This document shows positions 23,111 to 35,900 of a stretch of 64,000 bases of DNA, piece after piece. The translations under genes and the position numbers were made by a program. Source of the DNA: Ephydatia muelleri (taxonomy: Eukaryota > Porifera > Demospongiae > Spongillida > Spongillidae); assembly GCA_013339895.1 (NCBI GenBank), contig JABACO010000024.1, positions 4,335,298 to 4,399,297 on the forward strand, given 5' to 3'. Position 1 is the first letter of the stretch; each line of letters starts with the position of its first letter. The notes under the pieces are model-generated. The model saw only the letters and a program-made list of their open reading frames with translations, made no database searches and had not been told where the DNA came from.

Positions 23111-24045
23111 AAAATTTTGTACTTCACTGTTGAATTTTTCCCACTTGTGGGCAAGATTCTCAGCAAGGTGTTTCACATAACAAGTTGCTTCTCGACCCAG
23201 GACTCCATCCACCGACACAACAAGAGGTGTGAATAAGGCTCTGCTGCTTCAGAGTACTTCTTTTTCTTTTCCTCCTTAGCTGAAGTGAGAATAGCCACCA
23301 AGAATGTTATTATTTACTTGTTTCATGCATTTTTGTTCATATGATTGTCACACATAGGACATACAATACTATGGAAGCTGTGCAAAAGTCTTGTTCCCAG
23401 ACCTTAAACAAGCATTGGTCATATCCTCTTCCCGTCCCATCCTCCGTCGCCTTGGCCACGTCCTCCTCCCCGTCCTCGTCCTTTGATAAGTTTGCAATCT
23501 CCTCATACCTGGATCATCCTAATAGAAGGACGCTATGGTTGGGGCTCTGAAACAGAAAAGTAAATACTTTGCTCACATGGTATTATGCAAAAATACATTA
23601 ACGTATCCTGGCTACAATGTTCGCTACCCTGCTATTTTAATTGCATTGACATCATGTAGAAATTCACCTGCTACCTTTCTATGCATGCTCAGTGCCTTAT
23701 AATTGAATAGATACTTTATAGAAACGCATCACACAAACCATTGAGCCTGTACGCGCACTCCGTAATCTCGCTAATCACACGTTTCAAGTGGTTAAATCCA
23801 GGCAGAGTGTTCAGAACATGGCACTACTACACAGGGAAAAAAACGCATCGAATCATTTTATGATTTTCAAATGATTTGTCACTTACATTCTGTTACAGGA
23901 TGTTTACATTTTACATATGTTACAGTCTGTAAACATTCTGTAACATAATGTGTAGGTTATTGTTATATTTGTGTGCTAAATATAGGACTCTTACATTTTC
24001 CCTAATTGTTAAGACCCTTGTTTCCTTGCTTTTAATATAATTAGT
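23111..24045. other. No gene recognised; start of death-domain copy B flank
   Basis: Largely unique to this side of the duplication. A 69-codon frame at 23341-23550 has no known motif. At 23940-24040 there is a fragment of the MITE-like family (GCTAAATATAGGACTCTTAC), then similarity to the death-domain duplication resumes at AGTAGTATTACTCAGTC. Confidence 0.5.
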
Positions 24046-24180
24046 AGTATTACTCAGTCATCTGTAACTTATACTCATGTTCAATTCTGAATCCATTGTT
24101 TCTATTGTGTAGCGTTTGTGACAATTCAGCTTGCTTCTCTCCAACAGTTCTCAAAGCATGCCTACCCTTTCTCCCCACAG

Positions 24181-24474
24181 CACCTCAAATCCCACCCACT
24201 AAAACAGAACTCGAACTCAAGGATGTTTTTGATCCGATAAAGACATTGGCAGCTGAGGAATGGAAGGAGTTAGGAAAGGCTCTGTGCATTGAAAATGTGG
24301 AGTCCATTCCTTCAAAACGTGGTATCACAAAAAACGATGAGGCATATCTGAGAGAGGTACTTCGTAGATGGCTGAACGGTACTGACCCCTCCATTGAAGA
24401 CTTGATCCGAGCCTTGAAGGAATGTTATTGTGAGGAGGCTGCAAAGGAACTAGAGAGATGCTTTGCCATTGCAG
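24181..24474 (+). CDS. Death-domain exon, third copy (diverged)
   Basis: Again 294 bases, phase 1 at both ends, with CCCCACAG acceptor and GCAG/GTCAGT donor. It encodes the same domain with replacements such as ALCIENVESI for ALGIDDVESI and KECYCEEAA for TECYREEAA. It is clearly more diverged than the other two are from each other, which fits an older duplication. It is followed after a 271-base intron by the terminal exon 24746-25059, so it is the best candidate for the exon of the ancestral gene. Confidence 0.75.
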
Positions 24475-24745
24475 GTCAGTGCACATGTTTTGCATGTGTG
24501 ATGAGTGTGCATGCATGCGATTTCTGCATATATGTCTTCATGCAGCTATGGGTGCATGCATGTGCACATGTGTGCTGTAGAGTCATGTGCATAAATCTCG
24601 ATCAGACTGATAAAATTGGTACTCCACAGTGATCACATGCCTGCTACCGTCAACTGAACAAATATTTTGATACTGAATAATTAATTGCACATGATCTAAA
24701 TTAAAAGCACATGCACATAATTAATCACCTTCTGTTCCACTGTAG

Positions 24746-25059
24746 ATTGTGAAAGTGCAAATATGCTACATGATGACAACCACACTCAAATATTTCACAT
24801 GACCAAGAAAGCATGCTCTGAATGGAGAGGCATTGGCATGAGGCTTGGCTTCACGGACAATGAACTATCTGCCATAGTAAGAGAACCTGGCCGCACTCAT
24901 GAAGAGCACTACTATTCAGCCATGCTGATGAGATGGTTGGACTGGGCACCACCCAATCACTACCTCCCTTCAGTCCAACGACTATCATCAGCTTTGCGTG
25001 AAGTGGGAAAAGAGAGAGTGGCTTTTGATTTGGACAGTCATGACTGGTCCATGTCTTAG
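24746..25059 (+). CDS. Terminal death-domain exon
   Basis: The acceptor CCACTGTAG matches phase 1 of the preceding exon, and the frame runs to TAG at 25057-25059. It encodes a different death-domain-like fold: KACSEWRGIGMRLGF, a loop with IVREPGR, then MLMRWLDWAP and LSSALREVGKERVAF, matching the helix 1, 5 and 6 positions of death domains. It ends DSHDWSMS. It completes the gene beginning at 7278, or closes a downstream paralogue whose 5' part was lost in the rearrangements. Confidence 0.7.
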
Positions 25060-26127
25060 TGCTCAGCCATCTCAGCTGTACGTACTATATGAATAACAGA
25101 TGAATTTTTTATTTCCATTGTAATTTTAGGTTAAATAATCTTAGCTTGTATTAGTATGTTTTTGTTCTTGTAGCATTATATTTGCGTGCATTTTTATAAA
25201 TAATAACAACGTTCAACAAGTGTCGTTAGGAAGGAGCTAGTGTCATCAGGAAGGAGCCTACTGTCATCAGTAAGAAGGCTAGTGTCATTTTAGTAAGGAG
25301 GCTATATTGTCATTATAGGGAGGCGCTACTGTCATTAGGAAGGATGTCTTGAAATAGTGAATGCACTGTGACTAATCTTGATCTGACTGATAAGGTTGGT
25401 ACTCCACATGCCTGCTACAGTCAACTGAACAAAGATTTTGATCGAATCATTACTACAGTATGCTGATACCCCTTGTGCAAACATAAACCTCACTGGTACC
25501 CAGGATACGTACGGTGCACATCACACACCTTGCACAGCGAAACCTTTACCTTGAGACGGTCATCACGTGATAATTCAATCGCGTGACGAAACAGATTTAG
25601 CGGGGTTTTTTAAACATGTATCTTGTGTTGAAGCTTCCTCTAATGCATGTAGAGGTAACACTGCTTATATGCAAGGGAAATGCCCTTCTTGCAGGAGTTT
25701 CCGGCGGGAAGAGAATATTTGATTGGCCGTAAAAGAAGGATGTCGGGCGCAGGTGTCACAGGACCACGCGTCCCCCCTAAAAATTGACTGGCCGGACATT
25801 TCATCCTATAGGACCCGGCGTCCACCGGACACCCAGTCCTATAGGATATATTGTCTGGTCTGCCAATGTATCCTAGGATATTATGTCCCCCCTAAGGACT
25901 AGCTGCATGTCCCCCCCTTTCACCTGGGTAGGATGGCGATAGCGTGTTTCCCGTTACAATTATAAAGCATGTGTAGCGAAACGGGGCATCATATGGTCAG
26001 CAAAATTACACACAAGAAAGAAATGAAACATATACATCTGTGGCACCTATTTGTACGCGTATATGACGTGTTCTTTGAATTTGTTTTTTCTTTCTCAGTC
26101 CTATTTATCAGCTGTTCTTTTTACTAT
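25060..26127. other. No gene recognised; degenerate tandem repeat at 25205-25350
   Basis: Downstream of the death-domain gene. 25205-25350 has five or six degenerate units of about 27 bases with the core GTGTCATCAGGAAGGAG. 25790-25920 has several GTCC/GGAC-rich inverted pieces around TATAGGA. No coding signal. Confidence 0.55.
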
Positions 26128-27134
26128 TATATGGAACGTTCTATACGAAAATGCGTCTTGTGGATTTCATTTTATAACATAAAATTTCAATCGATATATG
26201 GAATGTTCTATACGAAAATGGGTCTTGTGGATTTCATTTTATAGCATAAAATTTAAATCGATATATCTTCCGTAATATTAACGCTATCGGGTTCCTATTT
26301 TTAAAACAACATACCACGCCATTACTATGTGTGAAAATCCATTTTGGCGTAACATTAACGTTACGCGCCATTAACGTATTAATACGTTAATGGCGCGTAA
26401 CGCCCGGGATATATGCAATTTCTTTGCACACTCGTATCTCCATAACGGATAAAGCAAAAATTAACGAACAGAACAAATCAATAGCGGTAGGACCCTTCTA
26501 CATGGGTACCTATTTTGAACCGATTTGGACACTCCTACCTGAAGATGTGGCCGTTTTGAACCCTACGGGGTATCGGACCTTGTAACGTCGGTACCCCGCA
26601 TGTGCAAGACACCAAAATGGATTTACAGGTATAGTAATGGTGTGGTATGTTGTGTTAAAAATATGAACCCGATAGCATTAATATTACGGAAGATATATCG
26701 ATTTAAAGTTTATGTTATATAATGAAATCCACAAGACCCATTTTCGTATAGAACGTTCCATATCTTCCGTAATATTAACGCTATCGGGTTCCTATTTGTA
26801 ACACAACATATCACACCATTACTATATGTGAAAATCCATTTTGGTGTCTTACACATGCGGGGTACCGACGTTACAAGGTCCGATACCCCGTAGGGTTCAA
26901 AATGGCCACCTGAAGATGTGGCCATTTTGAACCCTACGGGGTATCGGACCTTGTAACGTCGGTACCCCGCATGTGTAAGACACTAAACTGGATTTTCACA
27001 TATAGTAATGGTGTGGTATGTTGTGTTAAAAATAGGAACCCGATAGCGTTAATATTACGGAAGATATATCGATTTAACTTTTATGTTATAAAATGAAATC
27101 CACAAGACCCATTTTCGTATAGAACGTTCCATAT
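26128..27134. mobile_element. Composite foldback element (nested inverted repeats)
   Basis: The outer ends are ATATGGAACGTTCTATACG and its complement CGTATAGAACGTTCCATAT. From 26758 to 27067 two arms of about 150 bases pair around a CCTGAAGATG loop; the arms contain CGGGGTACCGACGTTACAAG and GGTCCGATACCCCGTAGGG. A second, overlapping unit lies at about 26195-26762 with partly rearranged interior, including the palindrome GCGCCATTAACGTATTAATACGTTAATGGCGC (26367-26398). No protein is encoded. Confidence 0.8.
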
Positions 27135-27433
27135 ATACGCTGTGATATATACCCCATTGATACGCGATGGTTATGAATAAATGAATCTGTTTATACATAC
27201 ATGTACATAGATTGCTCATGAATAGCAGATTAAACTAGAGACTGAGAACAAATCATATACAAATACTGCCGTGGGTTTTTGTATGACTTGTTCTTTGAAT
27301 TTTTATGGCAGCACAGAGTACAATTCTGTTCGTTTTACTACATCGAGATGATACTCATTGATACATGGAAATGCATGCATAGAATATGCTGATGAGTCTG
27401 TGAACTGTTCATGATCAGTTTATTTATGCTACA
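27135..27433. other. No feature recognised
   Basis: A+T-rich spacer between the foldback element and the transposon gene remnant. One terminus of that transposon could lie here, but I could not identify it. Confidence 0.4.
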
Positions 27434-29292
27434 GGCTGGCAGTTTTTACAGTACCATCTGCATTTGAAGTCGCTCCAGGCCTTTCTGGGTATAGAGGAGT
27501 CACATTTCTTGTGAAACCATTCTTTACAAGAACTGCATTAGATCATTACTCCAGAATCTGGCAATCGGCAGTAGCACCTCACATTAATCATCTTATTGCT
27601 CACAATACATGTACGACTGTTTTCTCTACCTGAACTGCGAAATTCAGTCATTCTTCCACTTTCCAAGCATGTCAATAGATGCTGCCGCATGACCACCATG
27701 TCATATTTTATGGAACATATATCTACACCACAGCATAACCCAGCTTCGACAGCATATAAATAAAAATCAAGTATATGCTTTCTGAAGTGGTCAAACTCTT
27801 CTTCAAGTGTGTCATTCATTATTACAAAACTGTCCCACAAATCACCCTCAATGGAATCTCTCCTCTATATGTCCGATGATTCATCCACAATTGAACAATA
27901 AGATTTTTACTTAGAGCATACTCATCAACTTCCAGATTGAATGCAGTTGACTAAAATAATGTTAAAAACAGTAATCAGCAATAATGTGTGCACGTATCAC
28001 TGACTTACATCAAATCCTTCATCTTCTGCTGCTTCATATGCAAGCTCATCAGCTCCTGTTCGCCACAACCGAAGCAAGCTTGATGAATACAGCTGATCAT
28101 TAAGTATACATGTATTTCATGAGCTGATGATTCCTTTCCTCTTTCAGTTTGGAAATCAGTATCAGTTCCACCCTGTCCCTCTATGCATGCATTTCTCGTC
28201 ACTACCAGCAGCTGGGTGTTCTTGCCTTTGATTCAGCTGGGCTGAGTTGTACTTCCTTTTTAGTATCTTTCCACTCAGTCTCATTCTTTAGTCTATATAA
28301 CCTCTTACCATATAATTCATCTATAGCATATGGGCCTCACCATTCCTTGTCCAATTTTCCTCCTTTGCGAGCAATGTTTATCGTGTTCTTAAAAAAGATG
28401 TGATCTGAAATCCTGCTCTTGCATGCTTGAAGTCATAATACAGCTTCTGTTTAGCTTGAGCATTTTGAATGTTGGATGTCACTTCTGTAAATACTTCAGT
28501 TCTCACCTCTTCCAGATTTGCCACATATCCTTGAGCTTTACTTTCGATGCCAGTCATCTATTATCTCAGGCCAAACCTATAGTGATCAGGGACAGAACAA
28601 ACTTTGGCCCACCTTCGGCACATTTTGACGGAAGTGCTTGAGCTTCTGGCCATTTAGAAAAATAGTCGGTACACGATACCTATAGGGAGCCAAAACCATC
28701 TTTTAAAAAAAAGCGTATATTATGCTTACCTGTTTTTTGTTGCGTGTCAGCGTCAATGGTCCGACGATATCGATACCAACTTGGTACCATACTTGGAGCT
28801 CTCACCGGAATTGGATGTACATGTAGCTCAGCTGCAGAAGCCTTGATTTTGTTTGTTCGTTGGCAAGTGTCACACGTTCTTACATGTTCTTTCACGTCGT
28901 TCGTCATGTCCTGCGAGTTGAACCGGGAGCAGATCTTCTGTAACGATTTGTCCCTACCAAAATGTCTTCCTCCTTGATCAAAGAAAATTAGAATACGTGG
29001 CTTAGGTGGCTATATACCGATGTGCGTCTGCGGGATGGCCGATTACCTAGTTTGTCTTCGTGGCAAGCCTCCATCACTCGTTTTTGACCTTCCTTATCGT
29101 CTAACTTCCTGGCCATTCTTTCATTTATAATACGTACAACTTACCATCGTTGACTGTGAAATCTGCGCTTACCTTCGGATCGTCCTCTTCCATTGCTTTT
29201 CAGATTCCGCTCTATAATGTATGATCTCTCCGTCAAATATACTTCAACACATCTTGGTAAAGCAGCTTCTCTTGTGTACTCTTTTCAGCCAT
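27434..29292 (-). pseudogene. Decayed Ginger-like transposon gene: integrase, Ulp1 end, PHD finger
   Basis: Read on the minus strand it starts near 29292 (MAEKSTQEKLLYQDVLKY, then FTVNDGKLYV). A zinc-binding region follows (ACHEDKLG near 29070; HVRTCDTCQRTNK near 28880). The integrase core has VGIDIVGPLTLT (first catalytic Asp, near 28770) and DYFSKWPEA near 28650. Next come AQAKQKLYYDFKH near 28440 and a GPYAIDELYG motif near 28330, typical of GPY/F integrase C-termini. Then the end of a C48 protease (MRQHLLTCLESGRMTEF) and a PHD finger (CYCRLP, CSSCKEWFHKKC, CKNC). Lesions: stops inside KEW-GPY and in the PHD (near 27540), and frameshifts in the core. The protease/PHD part aligns with 13928-14848. 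Confidence 0.75.
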
Positions 29293-30817
29293 GTCGATGC
29301 CTCTTAACAGCACGTGGATCTAGCACCTGCGTCAGGTGTATTCCCGCTGAACGAGAATAGTGAAACTGGCTTTTGACCTGGATGAGAAGTACAGTCTGCC
29401 CACTTGAGTGTGTTCGTTGACTACTTAATTTACGTACTGAAGTAGCGATTTTCTGTTTGACGTAAGCGTTTTTGATTATCGTGTACGTGTTTTTTTGACG
29501 ATAATTTAATTAATGTTGTATATTTTGGCGTAATTCAAGGATATTGTTTTGGCAAAAACATTACAAATTATGCAACGAAACAATGCACTAAACATGCGAC
29601 ACATATTTGTTTGAAAACATTCAGTCACAATGTGGTATTAGCTACCTAATCATATTCTTGCCGCATATGTTGTGTTTACATGTATAGTAAAATCTATTTA
29701 CTCAAAAGTCATTGGAATACATGTACATACCTGACGAACATTATCACTATTTGTATGCAATAAATTTGAGAAGTGGTGCGCTAATATTCAAAACACTCAT
29801 TTTGCTCTTTTATAAACCGGGAGTTTATTAAATTTGCAATTGTGACGTTTCGCATCTTGCAAGTGGCTCACACATTTAAAAATACAATTAGCATGTATGC
29901 CTTACATACAGCTTTTGTCTTCAGTGTCTGTACAATATGCAGTGGTACAGCGGTCTGAGGCTTCTTTGATACTGAGAGCTCGAGGTCACACGATTGGGAA
30001 AAGCACATCTTCAGCATTTGATTATAGTTCATGCAAGCTTTGAGGGTCTGGGAATGAGATTACCCTTTCCTCATCTCCTGGATTCGACCACAGTATTTCT
30101 GGTGAGATTATGTCAGAACACTGTGACCAGGTGACGTGGATGAGGCCATGTGAATAATGGGCTGCAGGGATTGCTGTACTGAATACATTCGTTTGCCAGG
30201 TCCTTTCCATCACAATTTGGATTCTTTGTTGTTTAATTGCAAAAGCAAATCGCAAATGTAGGGTTGTGATTTACACACATTAACGGACATACAAAGCATT
30301 GGGTTATGTTCGACTGTCATTGTTGCACGATGCATGTTAAACCTACTTGTATTGTAATTGATTTGATGCGCAAAAGCTATATAAAAGAGTAGAGTGCCAA
30401 TTGAGAGTCAGACCGTAATGGAGGCACTACTCCATATCGCCTAGGGAAAATTACTGACATACCACTACAACCGCAGACAGATGGGAGGACAGCCTGGTCC
30501 AGGTTACCCTCTTTCGTTCCTGCACCCACTCCGTCCCACGCTCTCATGCACAAACACACGCATTTTACCTCGTGAATCAGAGGAAATTGATTTCATGACA
30601 TTATTCCATTCTTTGTTTGCATCATAACAAATAAATAAAATTAACTGAGAAGATAGATATTGTTGCAGAATTTAAATTTCTGAAAGTACAAGTCAAGGTT
30701 TGGGGACATGGATTATCACAATCTTCGTAACATGATTCTCGGTGCATAAGGATCGCTGTGTAGAGAACATTTCACATCTCGTTAAATGTATATTGCAAAC
30801 GATCACACCTTAAAATA
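29293..30817. other. No gene recognised
   Basis: About 1.5 kb without a convincing frame, splice pattern or repeat. The 5' end of the transposon at 29292 should lie within the first part; no terminal inverted repeat was spotted. Short frames at 30022-30255 and 30377-30559 resemble nothing known. Confidence 0.5.
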
Positions 30818-31098
30818 ACAAGTAAATAAAAACATTCTCTACGAGAAAGTTGGTGGGATATAGGATTTGCAGGCAATTGGTGGTGTAAAAAGCAAAGAAA
30901 CAAGGTCTTATCAGAAGGGAAAATGTAATAGTCCTATATTTAGCACATTTCAAGGCATGTGTTGTTTCTGTGCTAAATATAGGACTATTACATTTTCCCT
31001 TCTGATAAGACCTTGTTTCTTTGCTTTTTACACCACCAATTGCCTGCAAATCCTATATCCCACCAACTTTCTCGTAGAGAATGTTTTTATTTACTTGT
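30818..31098. mobile_element. Hairpin MITE with two 130-base arms
   Basis: Arms 30818-30947 and 30969-31098 are inverted copies that look identical, around a 21-base loop. Ends are ACAAGTAAATAAAAAC / GTTTTTATTTACTTGT. The identity suggests recent origin or ongoing arm correction. Diverged relatives lie at 5690, 21320, 22700 and 45700. Any mobilising transposase is unknown. Confidence 0.85.
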
Positions 31099-31423
31099 TT
31101 CATTGATTTTTTTTGTATGTACATGTACAACGGGTTGTGTGACGTCATATGTGTGGGTGCAAGTACAGTTTTAGTTAAAGGTGGGATGTGCGTTTTAATT
31201 ATTCATATTTATTACCAAGACAATCACGTGAGACGTGACACGCATGCGCATGTCAATAGTGCGCTATTGCGTGCTGCCTCAAGAGCATATAGCGCTTGCC
31301 ATTATACGTTTACAACAATGGTAAAATTAACGGTGATAACAGCACACAAATAGCACACAAACACATATAGTACATTAGTAATAGTACACATGAATATACT
31401 CCGCGTAAAAGTTCACTTCACCG
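31099..31423. other. No feature recognised
   Basis: Spacer between the hairpin element and the 15-bp satellite, without coding signal. Confidence 0.4.
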
Positions 31424-32137
31424 CCTCGTCCTCGTCCTCTGTCTCCTCGTCCTCTGTCTCCTAGTCCTCGTCCTCTATCTCCTCGTCCTCGTCCTGTCTC
31501 CTCGTCCTCGTCCTCTGTCTCCTCGTCCTCGTCCTCTGTGTCCTCGTCCTCTGTCTCCTCGTCCTCTGTCTCCTCGTCCTCTGTCTCCTCGTCCTCTGTC
31601 TCCTCGTCCTCTGTCTCCTCGTCCTCTGTCTCCTCGTCCTCTGTCTCCTCGTCCTCTGTCTCCTCGTCCTCTGTCTCCTCGTCCTCTGTCTCCTCGTCCT
31701 CTGTCTCCTCGTCCTCTGTCTCCTCGTCCTCTGTCTCCTCGTCCTCTGTCTCCTCGTCCTCTGTCTCCTCGTCCTCTGTCTCCTCGTCCTCTGTCTCCTC
31801 GTCCTCTGTCTCCTCGTCCTCTGTCTCCTCGTCCTCTGTCTCCTCGTCCTCGTCTCTGTCTCCTCGTCCTCGTCCTCTGTCTCCTCGTCCTCTGTCTCCT
31901 CGTCCTCTGTCTCCTCGGCCTCTGTCTCCTCGTCCTCTGTCTCCTCGTCCTCTGTCTCCTCGTCCTCTGTCTCCTCGTCCTCTGTCCTCCTCGTCCTCTG
32001 TCTCCTCGTCCTCTGTCTCCTCGTCCTCTGTCTCCTCGTCCTCTGTCTCCTCCGTCCTCTGTCTCCTCGTCCTCTGTCTCCTCGTCCTCTGTCTCCTCGT
32101 CCTCTGTCTCCTCGGCCTCTGTCTCCCGTCCTCTGTC
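31424..32137. repeat. 15-bp satellite array
   Basis: About 45 units of CTCGTCCTCTGTCTC with occasional 6-base CTCGTC insertions and a few one-base slips. Because 15 is a multiple of 3, long frames are open on both strands: Ser/Val-rich on plus and Glu/Asp/Thr-rich or Arg/Gly-rich on minus. The 262-codon minus frame (31375-32163) could be a low-complexity acidic exon, but there is no flanking conserved coding sequence, so I treat it as a repeat. The array is strongly strand-asymmetric (pyrimidines on plus). Confidence 0.85.
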
Positions 32138-32954
32138 TTACACAAGTACCAGACTACATTCAAATTGCTAAATTATACACTTCCAAAGCTCTGAAAAATA
32201 ATAGCAGAAGCAATGAGCTCTATTAACAGGCGAGACAGTACAAAATTAAAATGCCGAAAATTACATGTTTGGCTATCTAGAAGGTCGCAAGGCAGGTAAA
32301 ACTGCATATAAATCTCAATGACGTGTTCCTAATCTAGAATCGAGTACAAGGACCTTTAATTTATCAATAAAAGCCTCTGTAATTGTATTATACTTGTCGC
32401 CTGTAATTTAGATTTATTACTGAACTACTGCCGGAGACATGACAAATTACTAAGGTTGTTGACTATAATGCGTTACGTATTCAATACCTTCCGTAGAGCT
32501 GGCTTGTCATCATATCTTGAGGTTGGTAGTGGCTGGGGTCAGGAGAGTTCAAGGACCCGCGTGTATCACTGTTGTATATGTATGATAAAGAATAAGATTT
32601 TTACAGCATTGAGTTAGTTTGGGGTAGTTGTGTAATACATTTACTGTCTCATATGTTGTAACTTTGTGACATTCCTAGGTTGCATTGTATTTTCTAGTTT
32701 TACACTGTTCTATATAACCTATGCAATTTTGTCAAGTTAGGCTCGTAGTACAGGCACACATAGTACAGGTCCACCTTACAAATCTTCACAATGTAGCGCT
32801 CATTTGTTAGCCAGCAATAGTTATTGCGGTACGTTGCGCACGTGGAAGCGTTTTGAGAAGATCGATAAGATTAGTGAAATGTTGAAGATCGTTAAGATTA
32901 GTGAAGTCATAGGCCGAGCGACACCACCCACTCATAGTAAAAGGTGTGTGCATA
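32138..32954. other. No gene recognised
   Basis: Left flank of the pogo-like transposon, with only short chance frames. Confidence 0.4.
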
Positions 32955-32956
32955 TA

Positions 32957-35900
32957 CAGTGGGGGCTCACAACAACGGAAAAGTAACACTCGGAACAACG
33001 AACAATTAATGACAATCATTGGGCCTTATAATAGCTGCCCGTGGTTAGATCACGAAACCTGTACTGCAATTCATCGTCTCAGGCGCCTCTACCGCTAACG
33101 CAATTCATCTGAGAGCGCCGCCTATCAGCGCTTAACAAAAATAACAATTTGTCGATGCCCTTATTAAAGTTATCGAAATCGCTGCACATGCACACGACGT
33201 ACATGAATAATCGCTGATCGTTTGTACCACTTCGTGACAATACATAGGGTACTGAGCGACATATACAGATAACATCACAGATCAATTGTGCTTTCAGACC
33301 TCTGAGCCATACTGGGCAGAAGGGCATGCGGACAAATGACTGTGCAGTACTGTATGCATGGTCAGTACTTTTGGAGTTGTCACTTCTGGTACAACGTTTC
33401 AGAGAAGCCGCTCCCACGGATAAGCTAAGGTGCATGCATATTTGCGCATGAATATAGCATATTCTAATTAATACCTTCCAACAATTTTCTTGGCTCCGGC
33501 GGCCGAGTTCGACGTAAGCAGCACGAAATAGAGACAATAACGATGTCTATTTACTTCACTATGTCAATATCTAACTTTAAAACTTTAGTCAAACCGGCGA
33601 CAACGAATCCTGTACTGTACTATGCTTAATGTTTATTCGTATCAATATTTCCTAAACACGTGCGCACGTATTATTAGAATTTTGATGGCAACCTCTTGCA
33701 GCCAGCATTCGTCTAACATTTCTCGTCATCCGGACATTTGTTTCTTATCCAGTCAGCCTTCATCCTCATCTATTCAGCCTTATTTATATACTATCCTTGT
33801 TATAAGTTTCATAATCTTGTTTGTGGAGCAGTGCACATGTCTTCCTTCACCCACAATCACTATAGAATCTGTGGTGGCAAATCTATCAAGTTATCTAGTT
33901 CCTCTGTTGCAATAACCTATAAACTGTAAAGACAAGAGACAATATATAGTCTCTGAAGTAGAGACAACAATGTGCATGCATGCAAATACATTTATGTAAT
34001 GTGGAATACTATACATTGCAAATTCAATTTGGTACTTCATGTCACATAAAAAGTTATTACATTACAAACACACACATAGACAATGAGAAAAAAAGTTTGC
34101 ATCATACTTTGTCTGAAAGTTTGACGACATAATTGCACAGCTCCCTGGCTGCATTACTAATGTTTGAGTCACGCAGCTTAAACCCAACTGCATGAATGTT
34201 GTGAATATGAGGCAGCAGTATCTGTATAGCTGATGCCCGTTCAAGTGTTTCAGACTGTCCATGACTGACATTTTCCTCACTTTCTTCTATTTCATCATCT
34301 TCTAGATCATCACTTGTGCCAAATATTTCGCATTCTTCTATGTGCAGCCATGCATCTAACACCTGTAGCTGTACATTTCTAAGTGATTTATCTAAACCAA
34401 AAATAGAGGCAGCACTTGGTAGCAAAGTTGCATGTGGGACAACAGCTCTTCTTCAATAGCTGATAAATCAGTATAATCTGAAATGGGTTGTGCATCTGTG
34501 AAAGGCAGACAATTTGAATGCTTCCAGCATGCTGAAATTGCCTCTTCCGTTATGCTGTCCCAGCAGTGTTTAATAATACAAATTGCATCACTTATATGGG
34601 GTGGGTTACCATAATCTAACCCAGCACAACCATCCGGATATTGTTTGCCTAACACTTGAAGTTCAGCAAAACTGTCAACAGTACCAACTAGCTTTTCTAA
34701 CACATAGCCTTTATATTTAGTTTTAAAGGCTGATATGATTCCCTGATCTAGGGGTTGAAATATGGATGTTACATTTGGAGGAAAGTAAAATACTGTCACT
34801 TGGCCTATCGGATCTTGACATTCTCTTTCATGACCAGAAAATCCATCCATAAGTAAAGCAACAGGACTTGAAGTCCATGCCCTAATCTCTTGTAAAAAAA
34901 TTTCAGTCCACCATTTCTTAAATAAAACAGAGTCATTCCAAGCTGATTTCTGGCTATAATAAGGTAGCTGTGGAGGGTTTAAACGGAAACATCGAGGCTT
35001 TTTGGCTTTTCCAATCACGACAGGGGTAATTTTGCAGGTTCCTGTTGCATTGGCACAAAGTATAAAAGTCACTCTGTCTTTGGCTTTCATGTACTTCGTC
35101 CCTCTGGCTGATTTTTTAGATTCTCCATCAACTAAATAAGTTCTACTAGGAATTGTTTTGAAAAAAAGTCCTGTCTCATCCATATTGAATATATTAGCTT
35201 TTTCAAAACCACCTGATGATATACTAAGTTTCAATTTATCAATTTCCTTTGTTGCATCATTTATATCAACTTGTCCTGCTTCTCCACTTAATCGAACAGA
35301 ATTACATATATTGTAGCGCCATCGAAATCTATAAAACCAACCATCAGATGCTGAGAAATTAGAGATATTCCTTAGTTTAGCTTCCAAAATAGCACGTGCT
35401 TGAATCAAAGCTCTGGACACAGGTAAGGGCCGCCTATTACCAATAGTTTTACGAATTGAGCACATCCAATCATACACTTTTTGTCAATATCAGGATATTT
35501 GGATTTCGTGGTTATTAGCTTAGAATAGTTTGGTACACCTTTATCGAAATCTAATGTAGCCCTGTGCTTAAAAAGTTTGTACACTTGTGTTTTCCCTATG
35601 CCATATTTAGTTGCAACATCCATAGGTGATAAGCCCAGACAAACCTCTTGTATTACCTTCTTCTTTTGTTCAACAGTCAGAAATTTCCTTGAGCGAAAAG
35701 GTTTCCTGGATGAGGACGAAGGCTGGCCGGAAGGAGATGAAGGTTGACTGAATGAGGTCAAAGGCGGACTGGACGAAGACGATGGTTGACTGGACAATGA
35801 CAAAGGCTGATCGGATGAGCGCTGAATAGATGAGGACGAAGACTGACTGGATGAAAAAATATGTCCGGATGACGATGAAAGCTGGCTGGACGAAGATGAA

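Noticed and set aside
31375..32194. Acidic (EETEDEETED) and Ser/Val-rich proteins on the two strands
   Set aside because: Produced by the 15-bp satellite; both strands open because the period is a multiple of 3.
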